From Sphingosinicella sp. LHD-64 (lineage in GTDB: Bacteria; Pseudomonadota; Alphaproteobacteria; Sphingomonadales; Sphingomonadaceae), in contig NZ_JAVIFV010000004.1 in assembly GCF_031157375.1 (NCBI RefSeq), forward strand, positions 434,001 through 498,000: a stretch of DNA of 64,000 nucleotides. The letters run 5' to 3'. The notes below the pieces were generated by a model. That model was not told the DNA's origin. It worked only from the letters and a program-made list of their open reading frames with translations, and did no database searches. This document shows, in pieces, positions 47,821-56,690 of the stretch. Position 1 is the first letter of the stretch; the number at the start of each line of letters is the position of its first letter. Both the position numbers and the translations under genes were made by a program.

Positions 47821-47960
47821 CGTCATGCCAGCGCAGGCTGGCATCTCGGGAAAGAAGGGCTCTGCACTGGAGCTTGCGTTTTCTCGTCCCGAGTTCCCGG
47901 CCGGAGTTTATCCTGAGCGACGCCGCAGGCGGCGTCGAAGGGCCGGGATGACCTGTCTGG
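47821..47960. repeat. Intergenic repeat element (CGTCATGCCAGC type)
   Basis: Begins CGTCATGCCAGCGCAGGCTG, itself a small hairpin, and later contains GACGCCGCAGGCGGCGTC, an 18-bp palindrome. Ends near GGATGACC. Belongs to the same CGTCAT-bounded class as the elements near 48582, 58987, 60383 and 61507. Confidence 0.65.
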
Positions 47961-47961
47961 C

Positions 47962-48564
47962 ATGAGCGAGGACCGCCGCTCGGTGCCCCATGTCGCGCGC
48001 AATGCCGCGCCGATCGCCGAGGTGCTGCGCACTGTGCTGCCCGAACGCGGGCTGGTGCTGGAGGTGGCGAGCGGGACAGGGGAGCATGCGCTGCATTTCG
48101 CGCGCGAGTTTCCGAACTTGCTCTGGCAGCCGAGCGATCCGGAACCGGCCGCGGTGCGTTCGACCGAGGCGTGGCGGGCGGATGTGGGCCTGTCCAACCT
48201 GCTGCCGGCGCTGTCGCTCGACGCGCGGGCGCACGACTGGCCGGTCGAGGCGGCGGACGCCCTCGTCTGCATCAACATGGTCCATATCAGCCCCTGGGCG
48301 GCGACGGTGGGCCTGTTGCGCGGCGCGGAGCGGCTGCTGGCGCCCGGCGCGCCGCTCTACCTCTACGGCGCCTATCGGCAGGCCGGGGTGGCGACGGCGC
48401 CGAGCAACGAAGCGTTCGACGAGAGTCTGAGGGCGCGCAACCCGGACTGGGGGCTGCGCGAGCTGGAGGCGGTCGTCGCGGCGGCGGAAGCGCACGGCTT
48501 CGCGCTCGAGGCGGTGGTGCCGATGCCGGCGAACAACCTTTCGGTGGTGCTGCGGAAAGGGTGA
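47962..48564 (+). CDS. DUF938 family SAM-dependent methyltransferase-like protein
   Basis: 200 residues. The N-terminus PHVARNAAPIAEVLRTVLP and LVLEVASGTGEHALHFAREF, the SAM-binding loop, then LWQPSDPEPAAVRS and ALVCINMVHISPW are DUF938 hallmarks. Substrate unknown. ATG 47962 follows the repeat element directly. Confidence 0.9.
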   Translation: MSEDRRSVPHVARNAAPIAEVLRTVLPERGLVLEVASGTGEHALHFAREFPNLLWQPSDPEPAAVRSTEAWRADVGLSNLLPALSLDARAHDWPVEAADALVCINMVHISPWAATVGLLRGAERLLAPGAPLYLYGAYRQAGVATAPSNEAFDESLRARNPDWGLRELEAVVAAAEAHGFALEAVVPMPANNLSVVLRKG

Positions 48565-48581
48565 AGCTCTTCCCGTATCGT

Positions 48582-48663
48582 CGTCATTGCGAGGAGCGTA
48601 GTGACGAAGCAATCCATCGGCGCCCGCTCCGTGCTGGATTGCTTCGCTCTGCTCGCAATGACG
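48582..48663. repeat. Inverted repeat element between DUF938 and aldehyde dehydrogenase genes
   Basis: Left arm starts CGTCATTGCGAGGAGCG and ends GAAGCAATCC (48582-48615); right arm GGATTGCTTCGC...GCTCGCAATGACG (48636-48663). A long imperfect hairpin between convergent genes; may act as a bidirectional terminator. Confidence 0.8.
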
Positions 48664-48684
48664 GTTCAGGTCATCAAGCCTCCG

Positions 48685-50130
48685 CTACTCCGCCGCCTGT
48701 GCGTCCGCGGGAAGATCGCCGATGATCGCCTTCACCTCCATGAACTCGGCAATTCCGAACCGACCGAACTCGCGGCCGTTGCCGGACTGCTTGTAGCCAC
48801 CGAACGGGGCGTTGAAATCGATGCCGCCGGCGTTCACCCAGACGCTGCCGGCGCGCAGCTGCGGCACGATCTCGCGCGCCACCGCCGGATCGCCGGCGAC
48901 ATAGGCGCTGAGGCCGTAGGGGGTGTCGTTGGCGATCTCGACCGCCTCCTCCAGCGTGTCGTAGGGGATGACGACGGTGACGGGGCCGAAAATCTCCTCG
49001 CGGGCGATGGTCATGTCGTTGGTGACGTCGGCGAAGACGGTTGGGCGGACATAATAGCCCTTGTCCCTGCCCTCGGGCCGGCCGGGGCCGCCGGCGGCGA
49101 CGCGCGCGCCTTCGCCGATGCCCTTGGCGATCAGGCCCTGGATCTTGTCGAACTGGGCCTTGTTGACGACCGGGCCGATATGGTCGCCTTCCTGCGCGGG
49201 ATCGCCGATGCCCTTGCCCTCGAAGATCGCCGCGAGCTTTCCGACCGCCTCGTCATACTGGTCGCGGTGGACGAGGACGCGGGTGGGGGCGATGCAGCTC
49301 TGGCCGGAGTTCATGAGCACGCCGCCGGCGGCGCCGCGCAGCGCCTTGTCGAGCGGGGCGCCGGGGAGGACGAGGTTGGGCGACTTGCCGCCGAGCTCCT
49401 GGTGGACGCGCTTCACCGTATCGGCGGCGTTGCGGGCGACGAGGATGCCGGCGCGGGTCGAACCGGTGAAGCTCACCATGTCGATCCGGGGGTGGCGGGC
49501 GAGCGCCTCGCCGACGCCGGGGCCGTCGCCTTGGACGAGGTTGAACACGCCGGGCGGGACACGGGCGGCGTCGAGCACCTCGGCGAAGATCGCGCCCGAT
49601 CCGGGGGTCTGCTCGGACGGCTTCAGGATCGCGCAATTGCCGGCGGCGAGACAGGGGGCGACCTTGGCGGCGATCTGGTTCATCGGCCAGTTCCACGGCG
49701 TGATCAGGGCGACGATGCCGATCGGCTCGTGGACCGCGCGACCATTGCCCGCGGAGGTTTCGAATTCGAAGGTCTGCAGCGCATCGAGCGTGGCGACGAG
49801 ATGGCCAAGGCCGGCGCCGGCCTGGGCCGTGGCGGCGAGCGTGATCGGTGCGCCCATCTCCTCCGAGATCGCCTGGGCGATGTCGGGAATGCGCTTTTTG
49901 TACTCGGCGATGATCCTCTCGAGGAGCACGACGCGCTCCTCGCGGCTGGTGCGGGAGAAGGCGGGGAAGGCGCGGCGGGCGGCGACGACGGCGGCGTCGA
50001 CGTCCCCGGCATTGCCGAGGGTGACGATCGACGCGACCTCCTCGGTGGCCGGGTTCACCACATCATGGCGCTGCGTGCCGCGGCTGTCGGTCCAGCGGCC
50101 GTCGATATAGTGCTGGCTGTAGGTATTCAT
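48685..50130 (-). CDS. Aldehyde dehydrogenase family protein (NAD(P)-dependent)
   Basis: 481 residues, full length. Catalytic Cys279 in NSGQSCIAPTR, general base Glu245 in HQELGGKSPN, cofactor Lys170 in AILKPSEQTPGS, oxyanion region TPWNWPMNQ and closing GGYKQSGNGRE. Oxidises an aldehyde to an acid; the substrate cannot be read from the sequence. Transcribed opposite to the gcv side; its promoter lies in the 49 bp before the PAP2 gene end or further upstream with that gene. Confidence 0.93.
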   Translation of the reverse strand: MNTYSQHYIDGRWTDSRGTQRHDVVNPATEEVASIVTLGNAGDVDAAVVAARRAFPAFSRTSREERVVLLERIIAEYKKRIPDIAQAISEEMGAPITLAATAQAGAGLGHLVATLDALQTFEFETSAGNGRAVHEPIGIVALITPWNWPMNQIAAKVAPCLAAGNCAILKPSEQTPGSGAIFAEVLDAARVPPGVFNLVQGDGPGVGEALARHPRIDMVSFTGSTRAGILVARNAADTVKRVHQELGGKSPNLVLPGAPLDKALRGAAGGVLMNSGQSCIAPTRVLVHRDQYDEAVGKLAAIFEGKGIGDPAQEGDHIGPVVNKAQFDKIQGLIAKGIGEGARVAAGGPGRPEGRDKGYYVRPTVFADVTNDMTIAREEIFGPVTVVIPYDTLEEAVEIANDTPYGLSAYVAGDPAVAREIVPQLRAGSVWVNAGGIDFNAPFGGYKQSGNGREFGRFGIAEFMEVKAIIGDLPADAQAAE

Positions 50131-50179
50131 GTGAGACGGTTTCGCCCGATTGCGGGGCGATGTCCAGCGCCGGAGCGGC

Positions 50180-50797
50180 TCAGCGCGGCGCGAATCCGGG
50201 CGGCGGCGACGTCCCGTCGTCGATCGTGTGACCAGTCAGGCGGAGCAGGAGCAATGTCCAGAACAGACCGAAGCTCCAGCCGCCGATCACGTCGCTCGGC
50301 CAGTGGACGCCGAGCATCACCCGGCTCACCCCGACGAGCAGCGCCAGCAGGACGGCGAGCCAGATGGCGAAGAAGCGGCCGCGCTCGCCGACGGGCAGGA
50401 GCACGGCGAGGGTCAGCAGCACGATCGTCGTGTTGGCGGCATGGCCGCTCGGGAAGGAGAGGTTGCTGACCTGGACGAGATGCTCGTTGGCGTCGGGGCG
50501 CAGACGCGCCGTCCAGGCCTTCTGGAGTTCGACGAGCAGGCGGCCGGAGAGGGTGATCGCGACGAGCACGACGGCGTCCCGCCAGTCGCGGCGCCAGGCC
50601 AGCCAGATGGCGATGGCCAAAGTGAATCCGATCAGCACCGGGCCGTCGCCGAGGCGGGTGACGATCCGCGCGGCCCCGCTCAGCCATGGCGCGCCGCCGG
50701 CATAGCCCAGGACGAGCAGGCCGCGATCGAACTCCATCCCGCCGAAGACGAGCATCACGCCCCAGGCGAGCGCGAGTCCGGCCAGCGCGGCAGGCAT
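50180..50797 (-). CDS. PAP2-family membrane phosphatase
   Basis: 205 residues from ATG 50797, overlapping the upstream methyltransferase stop (ATGA). Several transmembrane helices and the three lipid-phosphatase motifs: KAWTARLRP, PSGHA and SRVMLGVHWPSDV. It likely dephosphorylates a lipid phosphate such as undecaprenyl pyrophosphate or phosphatidic acid on the outer face of the inner membrane. Confidence 0.88.
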   Translation of the reverse strand: MPAALAGLALAWGVMLVFGGMEFDRGLLVLGYAGGAPWLSGAARIVTRLGDGPVLIGFTLAIAIWLAWRRDWRDAVVLVAITLSGRLLVELQKAWTARLRPDANEHLVQVSNLSFPSGHAANTTIVLLTLAVLLPVGERGRFFAIWLAVLLALLVGVSRVMLGVHWPSDVIGGWSFGLFWTLLLLRLTGHTIDDGTSPPPGFAPR

Positions 50798-51669
50798 CAG
50801 GAGGCGCGCACCGCCTGCCACGGGCGATCGGGATCGGTCGAGACGATCCGGTTGCCATCGAGGCGGCCTTCGAAAATGCGGCGGCCATTTCCGAAATTGG
50901 CGGTGAAGCGGACGAGATCGCCGGTGATCTCGCCGCGTTCGATCGCCGTGCTCCGCCCGCCCGCCGCGATCGTCCCGCTGAAGTCCTGGAAGCGCTGGTC
51001 GAGAGTGAGCGTCACCGAGCGGTCGCCACGGCTCAGCGTCCAGCGACCTTCGATATTGGCGGGGACGATCCACATGTAGATGCTGGCGGTGCCCACCATC
51101 TGGCGCTCGTTCGGGCGCCAGTCGCCCATGTCGAAATCATGGCTAACGACGCGGGTGCCGGGGCGCATTTCGGCGAGGATGCGCGGGCGCAGGCGCAGGT
51201 TGATCTCCGGAGCGAGGTAGAGTGTGAGGACGTTCGCCTCGGCGAGCGGTGTTTCGAACAGGTCCTGGCGGCGGAACGCGACCCTGCTGGTGACGCCGGC
51301 GGCGCGGGCGTTGGCGTTCGATTCGGTAATGCGCGCCGGATCGATGTCGACGCCGAGACCTCGCGCACCATGGCTGCGGGCGGCGGCGATCAGGATTCGG
51401 CCGTCGCCGGAGCCCAGATCGATGACCACATCCTCGGGGCGGACGGCGGCCATGGCGAGCATCGCATCGACCACCTCATAGTCGGTGACGACATAGGGCG
51501 CGTCGAGCGGCGGTCCCTCAGCGACGAAGCGGGCGGGGTTGAAGTCGTTGACGGCTTCGGGCGGGGGAGCAGGATTGGTGAACTGGCGAACCAGATAGAT
51601 GGCGGCCAGCGCCAGCACTGCGACGCCCGCGCCCACCAGCACGGCGCGCACGAAACCCTTCGAACCCAT
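50797..51669 (-). CDS. Membrane-anchored SAM-dependent methyltransferase-like protein
   Basis: 290 residues from ATG 51669 with GGGGAG upstream. N-terminal transmembrane helix (about 8-28), then a class I methyltransferase core: VVIDLGSGDGRILIAAARS, LGVDIDPARI, NVLTLYLAPEINL. This pattern is seen in Dot1/KMT-like bacterial proteins. A C-terminal beta-rich extension of about 90 residues is unrecognised. It is coupled to the PAP2 gene. Substrate unknown; an envelope lipid is possible given the anchor and neighbour. Confidence 0.8.
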   Translation of the reverse strand: MGSKGFVRAVLVGAGVAVLALAAIYLVRQFTNPAPPPEAVNDFNPARFVAEGPPLDAPYVVTDYEVVDAMLAMAAVRPEDVVIDLGSGDGRILIAAARSHGARGLGVDIDPARITESNANARAAGVTSRVAFRRQDLFETPLAEANVLTLYLAPEINLRLRPRILAEMRPGTRVVSHDFDMGDWRPNERQMVGTASIYMWIVPANIEGRWTLSRGDRSVTLTLDQRFQDFSGTIAAGGRSTAIERGEITGDLVRFTANFGNGRRIFEGRLDGNRIVSTDPDRPWQAVRAS

Positions 51670-51769
51670 CAACGACTCCCCAATGAACCCCCAAAAGAAC
51701 CTGCCGCCCCTCTTTCCCTGTGCGACGAGGAATGTCACGACAAGTGCGCCCACCAGTGAAAGGCGACGC

Positions 51770-52285
51770 GTGCAGACGGACGAAACATCGGACGAAGCGG
51801 GCGGGTTCCATGACGGAGCCGCATTGACTGCCCTAGATCCCCGCCAGCGAACGGTGCTGCGCGTGCGCTTCGCGGTCGCGCTGCTGATTCCGGTGATCGC
51901 GGTGGCGGCGCTGGACATCGGGCCGATCCGCGAGACGCCAGTGCCGCAGGGGCTGGCGCCGGCGGTCATGGCGCTGCTTGCCCTGATCGGCGTGATCGTC
52001 CTCCCCGGCAGGCGCTACCGGGCCTGGGGCTATCGCGAAAGCGCTGACGAGCTGTTCATCCGTCATGGCCTCTTCCAACGCGTGACGACCGTGATTCCCT
52101 TCGGCCGGGTGCAGCATATCGATATCTCGCAGGGGCCGGTGGAGCGGAGCTGCGGGGTGGCGACGCTCAGCCTCCACACCGCCGGCACGCGCAGCGCCGA
52201 GGTCTCGTTGCCCGGCCTCACCCGCACCGACGCGGAGCGGATGCGCGACCGGATCCGGGCGCAGATTCGACAGGACTTGTTGTGA
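51770..52285 (+). CDS. Bacterial PH-domain membrane protein (YdbS-like)
   Basis: 171 residues from GTG 51770 with AAAGG upstream; earlier in-frame starts would overlap the divergent gene. Two transmembrane helices (VRFAVALLIPVIAVAAL; VMALLALIGVIVLPG), then a bPH2 domain with ESADELFIRHGLFQRVTTVI, PFGRVQHIDISQGPVER and LSLHTAG. Usually paired with a longer YdbT-like protein, as here; the function of the pair is poorly defined. Confidence 0.88.
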   Translation: MQTDETSDEAGGFHDGAALTALDPRQRTVLRVRFAVALLIPVIAVAALDIGPIRETPVPQGLAPAVMALLALIGVIVLPGRRYRAWGYRESADELFIRHGLFQRVTTVIPFGRVQHIDISQGPVERSCGVATLSLHTAGTRSAEVSLPGLTRTDAERMRDRIRAQIRQDLL

Positions 52286-53763
52286 GCGATTCCCTGGCCG
52301 TGTCGAGCCGCCTGCATCCCGCCACCCTGATCGCCCGCTGGCTCCGGATCGTGCCGCAGATGCTGATCGGCGGAATCGGCATCGCCGCGTCGGGTGCCGA
52401 GCGGGGGCTGGATCGCTTCGCGATGTTCGCGGGCGTGGCGATGGGGATCGGCGCGCTGTTCGTCGTCCTGGCCTGGTGGCGGTTCACCTTCACCGTCGGG
52501 GACGGCGAGGTGGTGATCGAGAAGGGAATCGTCCAGCGCCAGCGCCGTGTCATCCCGTTCGACCGCATCCAGGACATAGCGATCGAGCAACGGCTGCTGG
52601 CGCGACTGTTCGGAACGGCGAAGGTCAAGCTCGAGACCGGCGGATCGGCGTCGGACGAAGGCAGCCTTGACATGGTCGGGCTCGACGAGGCCGAGGCGCT
52701 GCGCGATCGCATCCGGCGCGGCAAGGCGCTCGCGCCACACGCCGTGGAGGACGCGGTGTCGGCCGAGCCGATCACAGAGCCGGTGCTGTTCGCCATGGAA
52801 CTGCCTCGGGTGCTGGTCGCCGGCCTCTTCAATTTCTCGCTGGTCTTCCTCGCGGCGATCGGCGCGGTCATCCAGTATCTCGACCAGTTCAACCTGATCG
52901 AATGGAGCGACTGGGTCACGCCCGAGCGCGCCGATCAGGCCGCCCATCTGGTGACGATCCGCATCGTGATCGGCTTCGTGTTCATCGTGCTGCTGCTCGG
53001 GCTGGTCGCCGGGGTGGTGCGGATGGTGATGACCAATTTCGGCTTTCGCCTGACCCGGGCGGAAGCCGGGCTTCGTCGCAAGCGCGGGCTCTTCACGCTG
53101 ACCGAAGTGGTGATCCCGTTGCGGCGCACGCAGGTGGCACTGATCGAGAGCGGGCCGGTCGGGCGCCTGTTCGGCTGGTATGCGCTGTCCTTCCAGACGC
53201 TCGGCGCTGACCGCAAGGAGGGCGGCGTGCAGGCGGCGGCGCCGTTCGCGCGGATGGCCGAGCTGCTGCCGATCCTCGCCGAGGCCGGCTTTCCCGCGCC
53301 GCCGCCACGAGGGGAGTTTCACGGGCCGCCGCGCCGAGCGCTGCTGCGGCAGGCGGCGCCCTGGCTGCTGCTCGTCATGCTGGCCGGCGGGGTCGCGATC
53401 TGGATCGAGCCGTGGGCGGGGGTCGGCGCGGTGGCGCTGCTCGTCGCCTTCGTGTTCGCAGTGCTGCGCTGGCGGCGGCATGCCCATGCGCTGGATGGAC
53501 GGGCATTGTTCGTCAGCCACGGCTTCTTCAAGCGGCGGCTGTGGATCCTGCCGTTCGAAAAGACGCAGGCGATCCGCCTGTCGCGCGGACCGGTGCAGCG
53601 CGGGTTGAGGCTCGCCAGCCTGCTGATCGATACGCCCGGCGCTTCGGCGATGCACAATCAGGCGATCGTCGATCTCGATGCGCGGGAGGCGGAGACGCTG
53701 GCAGGGCGGCTGCTCGCCCTCTTCTATCGCGCCCGCGCTGCAACGCGGTTGCAACCAAGCTGA
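52282..53763 (+). CDS. Bacterial PH-domain membrane protein with repeated bPH2 units (YdbT-like)
   Basis: 493 residues. GTG 52282 overlaps the previous stop. Three bPH2 units interleaved with transmembrane helix pairs: VIEKGIVQRQRRVIPFDRIQ, then FGFRLTRAEAGLRRKRGLFT with RRTQVALIESGPVGRLFG, and LFVSHGFFKRRLWILPFEKT. Full-length YdbT-like protein. Acts with its short partner at the inner membrane. Confidence 0.9.
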   Translation: MSDSLAVSSRLHPATLIARWLRIVPQMLIGGIGIAASGAERGLDRFAMFAGVAMGIGALFVVLAWWRFTFTVGDGEVVIEKGIVQRQRRVIPFDRIQDIAIEQRLLARLFGTAKVKLETGGSASDEGSLDMVGLDEAEALRDRIRRGKALAPHAVEDAVSAEPITEPVLFAMELPRVLVAGLFNFSLVFLAAIGAVIQYLDQFNLIEWSDWVTPERADQAAHLVTIRIVIGFVFIVLLLGLVAGVVRMVMTNFGFRLTRAEAGLRRKRGLFTLTEVVIPLRRTQVALIESGPVGRLFGWYALSFQTLGADRKEGGVQAAAPFARMAELLPILAEAGFPAPPPRGEFHGPPRRALLRQAAPWLLLVMLAGGVAIWIEPWAGVGAVALLVAFVFAVLRWRRHAHALDGRALFVSHGFFKRRLWILPFEKTQAIRLSRGPVQRGLRLASLLIDTPGASAMHNQAIVDLDAREAETLAGRLLALFYRARAATRLQPS

Positions 53764-53783
53764 AACGGGACTGGAATAGGGCC

Positions 53784-54215
53784 ATGCAGCTGATGGCGAC
53801 GCACCCCGAACAGGAACGCGGCTTTACGCTTGTCGAGATGATGGTGGTGATCGTCATCTTCGCGCTGGCGGCGACCGCGGTGGTGCTGGCGATGCCGGAG
53901 ACGGGGGGCAGCCTGCAATCCGAGGCCGAGCGGTTCGCGGCCCGGGCCAAGGCGGCACGCGACGGCGCAATCATCGAGTCGCGGGCGGCAGCGCTGGACG
54001 TGACCGCGGCGGGTTATGACGTCTCGCGGCGGGTGGACGGGGAATGGCAGCCGGCCGGGGCCTACGAATGGGTCCAGGGGACGGCGGTCGAGGGCGGGCG
54101 GACGCGGTTCGATTCGACCGGGCTCGCCGAGCCGCTCTACGTGACGCTGCGGCGGGGCGAGCGGCGGGTGGCGGTGGAAATCCGCAGCGACGGGACGATC
54201 CATGTCCGGCGGTAG
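53784..54215 (+). CDS. gspH: Type II secretion minor pseudopilin GspH
   Basis: 143 residues. Prepilin signal ERGFTLVEMMVVIVIFALAA: cleavage after Gly, Glu at mature position 5, then the hydrophobic helix. The C-terminal beta domain ends EIRSDGTIHVRR, typical of GspH. Overlaps gspI by 14 bp. Confidence 0.88.
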   Translation: MQLMATHPEQERGFTLVEMMVVIVIFALAATAVVLAMPETGGSLQSEAERFAARAKAARDGAIIESRAAALDVTAAGYDVSRRVDGEWQPAGAYEWVQGTAVEGGRTRFDSTGLAEPLYVTLRRGERRVAVEIRSDGTIHVRR

Positions 54216-54576
54216 GCGCAACGAGGCGGGATTTACCCTCATCGAAATGCTGGTGGCGCTCGCCATTTTCAGCCTGGCGGCACTGGCGCTGCTGCGGTTG
54301 GGCGGGGCGACGGCGGCGAACAGCGCGCGGATCAACGATCAGGCCATGGCGCAGATCGTCGCCAACAATCTCGCTGTCGAGGTGCTGACCGATCCGGCCG
54401 CGCCGCCCTTCGGGTCGCTGACCGGCGAAGCGGTGAACGGCAACCGGCGCTGGGCCTGGACGCGCAATGTCGCCCGCTCGCCCGAGGCGCGCATCCAGCA
54501 GATCGAGATCTCGGTGGTCGACATGGCCGGTGGCCCGGGGCGGGCGCGGCTCACCATATTCCGGCGGGCGCAATGA
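54202..54576 (+). CDS. gspI: Type II secretion minor pseudopilin GspI
   Basis: 124 residues. Prepilin motif EAGFTLIEMLVALAIFSLAA, then the conserved NNLAVEVLTDP and WAWTRNV segments of GspI. It initiates the pseudopilus tip with GspJ and GspK. Overlaps gspJ by ATGA. Confidence 0.92.
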   Translation: MSGGRRNEAGFTLIEMLVALAIFSLAALALLRLGGATAANSARINDQAMAQIVANNLAVEVLTDPAAPPFGSLTGEAVNGNRRWAWTRNVARSPEARIQQIEISVVDMAGGPGRARLTIFRRAQ

Positions 54577-55175
54577 GGCGCAACGGCTTCGAGCCTGCGG
54601 AACAGGGCTTCACGCTGGTCGAGATGCTGATCGCGCTCGCGATCTTCGGGATGCTGACCGCGGCGGGAGTGGCGCTGCTGTCGGTGAGCGCGCGGACGCA
54701 GGAGACCTCGGATCGGCTGCTCGCCGAACTGGGCGAGATAAGGCGGGTGAGCGCGCTGCTGACCGCCGACATGGCGCAGGCGGCGCCGCGGCCTTGGCGC
54801 GACCGTGACGGGCGGCCGCAGCGGGCCTTCACCGGGGCGGGAAGTGGCGGGGCGCTGATGGCCTTCGTCCGGCGCGGTTGGAGCGCGGGCGACGAGGACG
54901 GGCCGGCGCTTCAGCGGGTCGGCTACCGGCTCGAGGGCGGGCAGCTCCGGCGGATCGCCTATGCCCGGGTCGACGGCGGCGGCGAGGCGGCGGTGGTGCC
55001 GCTGCTCGAGGGGGTACGCGCGCTGCGGCTACGCTATCGCGACCGGACCGGCGAATGGACCGACACCTGGGAACCTGGCGACGGCACGCGGCTGCCGGCC
55101 GCGGTCGAGCTGGTGACGGACACCGAGCGGCACGGGCTGGTCCGGCTAGTGTTCGTCGTGGGAATCGGGCGGTGA
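54573..55175 (+). CDS. gspJ: Type II secretion minor pseudopilin GspJ
   Basis: 200 residues. Prepilin motif EQGFTLVEMLIALAIFGMLT, then LGEIRRVSALLTADMAQ and a globular beta domain ending LPAAVELVTDTERHG, typical of GspJ. Overlaps gspK by GTGA. Confidence 0.92.
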   Translation: MRRNGFEPAEQGFTLVEMLIALAIFGMLTAAGVALLSVSARTQETSDRLLAELGEIRRVSALLTADMAQAAPRPWRDRDGRPQRAFTGAGSGGALMAFVRRGWSAGDEDGPALQRVGYRLEGGQLRRIAYARVDGGGEAAVVPLLEGVRALRLRYRDRTGEWTDTWEPGDGTRLPAAVELVTDTERHGLVRLVFVVGIGR

Positions 55176-56152
55176 AGGTGCCGCGCCATGAGCGAGGTGC
55201 GGCGCTGCTCGCGGTGCTGCTGCTGGTCGCCGTCACCGGGGCGATCGCGGCGGCGGCGATGGAAAAATTGCGGCTGTCACGGGCGCTGGCCGCCAATGTC
55301 GTCGCGCTCGATCAGGCGCGGGCCTATGCGAGCGGAGTCGAGCAGCTGGGGCTGCTCACCATCGACGACCTGATCTCGCGCGGCGGCGACAAGACCACGC
55401 TGGCGGGCAACTGGAATGGCAGCGTCCGTCGCATCCCCTTCCCGGACGGCAGCGTCGCGGCGGTGCAGGTGCGCGACGGCGGCAATTGCTTCAACCTCAA
55501 TAGCGTCGTCGAGGGCGACCCGCGCACCCGGCTGGCGCGCCGACCGACGGGGGTCAACCAGTTCATCGGGCTGATGACGGTGCTGCAGGTGCCGGACTCG
55601 GACGCGCGGCGGATCGCCGAGGCGGCGGCGGACTGGGCGGACAGCGATGGCGATCCCGGCCCGATCGGCGCCGAGGACGCCGCCTACGGCACCGGCGACA
55701 TGCCGGGGCGGACCGGCAACACCCTGTTCGCCGACGTCGCCGAGGCGCGGGGCCTCATCGGCATGTCGCCGGAAATCTTCGCACGGGTGCAGCCCTGGCT
55801 CTGCGCGCTGCCGACCACCGATCTGTCGCCGATCAACGTCAACACCCTGCTGCCGCGCCAGGCGCCGCTGCTGGCGATGCTGGCGCCGGGGCAATTGGGG
55901 CTGGCGAAGGCGCAGGGGATCATCGCGTCGCGGCCGGCGGCAGGCTGGGACAATGCGGTCGATTTCTGGCGCGCCGCTGCGGTCAGCGACCTCGCCATCC
56001 CGCTCGACGCCCAGCTGCAGGTGAAGATGAAGACGAGCTGGTTCGCGCTCGACGTGCGGGTCGCGGTGCTGGATTCAGACTTCCGCGAAGAGGCGCTGGT
56101 CGACGCCCGCCTGCCCCCGTCGCGGCTCGCGGCACGGGCGTGGCGGGAGTAG
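55172..56152 (+). CDS. gspK: Type II secretion minor pseudopilin GspK
   Basis: 326 residues from GTG 55172. The leader ERGAALLAVLLLVAVTGAI lacks Glu at position 5, the expected GspK exception. Globular domain with DGGNCFNLNSVV, ADWADSDGDPGPIGAED and INVNTLLP, the calcium-binding and tip motifs of GspK. It caps the pseudopilus. The rest of the gsp set is not in the window. Confidence 0.92.
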   Translation: MKVPRHERGAALLAVLLLVAVTGAIAAAAMEKLRLSRALAANVVALDQARAYASGVEQLGLLTIDDLISRGGDKTTLAGNWNGSVRRIPFPDGSVAAVQVRDGGNCFNLNSVVEGDPRTRLARRPTGVNQFIGLMTVLQVPDSDARRIAEAAADWADSDGDPGPIGAEDAAYGTGDMPGRTGNTLFADVAEARGLIGMSPEIFARVQPWLCALPTTDLSPINVNTLLPRQAPLLAMLAPGQLGLAKAQGIIASRPAAGWDNAVDFWRAAAVSDLAIPLDAQLQVKMKTSWFALDVRVAVLDSDFREEALVDARLPPSRLAARAWRE

Positions 56153-56241
56153 GTTGACGCCAAGCTGTATCTGCTTTCGGCCTATCGCCAACGTTCAGCA
56201 AACGAGCCATTATCCCGTCGGCAAGGGAGGCGCTTGAGACC

Positions 56242-56643
56242 ATGCGGTTGAAATCATTAGTGTTCGCAACTGCGCTAGTTACGACGATTCTTGGGCCAGC
56301 TGTAGCCCACAGTCCTCGCGACCCCACGTTTCCCGCGCCGCCTGCGCGACATCAAACTCTCCCGCCGCCCGGAATGGATCTGCGAACTATCATCTCAATC
56401 GACGACTATCCGCCGGAGGCTCGAGCGCGAGGCGAACAGGGGACGGTCATTCTAAGATTGTTGGTGTCCGAAGTGGGCCGGGTCACGAGCTGTACCGTTG
56501 TACAGAGTGCGACACCCGCGCTCGACAGCGCCACATGCGAGCTTTTCAAACTGAGGGCTCGCTTCGCTCCGGCAAGGAACGAGGCTGGTAACGCGATCGC
56601 TAGTGAGGTGGATGTTTCGCCGATCAGATGGCAAATCGACTAG
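56242..56643 (+). CDS. Small secreted TonB C-terminal-domain protein
   Basis: 133 residues. ATG 56242 has AAGGGAGG upstream at slightly long spacing. A signal peptide ends near GPAVAHS, followed by a Pro-rich stretch and a TonB C-terminal fold: DDYPPEARARGEQGTVILRL, VSEVGRVTSCTVVQSATPAL. It has no transmembrane anchor of the TonB type, so it is a free periplasmic TonB-like domain. GC is lower than its neighbours. Convergent with the VUT transporter gene. Confidence 0.8.
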   Translation: MRLKSLVFATALVTTILGPAVAHSPRDPTFPAPPARHQTLPPPGMDLRTIISIDDYPPEARARGEQGTVILRLLVSEVGRVTSCTVVQSATPALDSATCELFKLRARFAPARNEAGNAIASEVDVSPIRWQID

Positions 56644-56690
56644 CGCGCAGCTGCCTGCTTTCCACCATGGCGGATGCAGCCGCAGTCGGG

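Noticed and set aside
47729-47965. Short frame ending in MPAQAGIS-like sequence
   Set aside because: This is the translation of an intergenic repeat element, a common false gene.
48601-50469. Long plus-strand open frame antisense to the aldehyde dehydrogenase gene
   Set aside because: Low-complexity translation typical of high-GC antisense shadow; the minus strand encodes a complete enzyme with catalytic residues.
50798-51073. Upstream extension of the PAP2 gene
   Set aside because: Overlaps the methyltransferase coding region; the ATG at 50797 has stop-start overlap and begins the first membrane helix.
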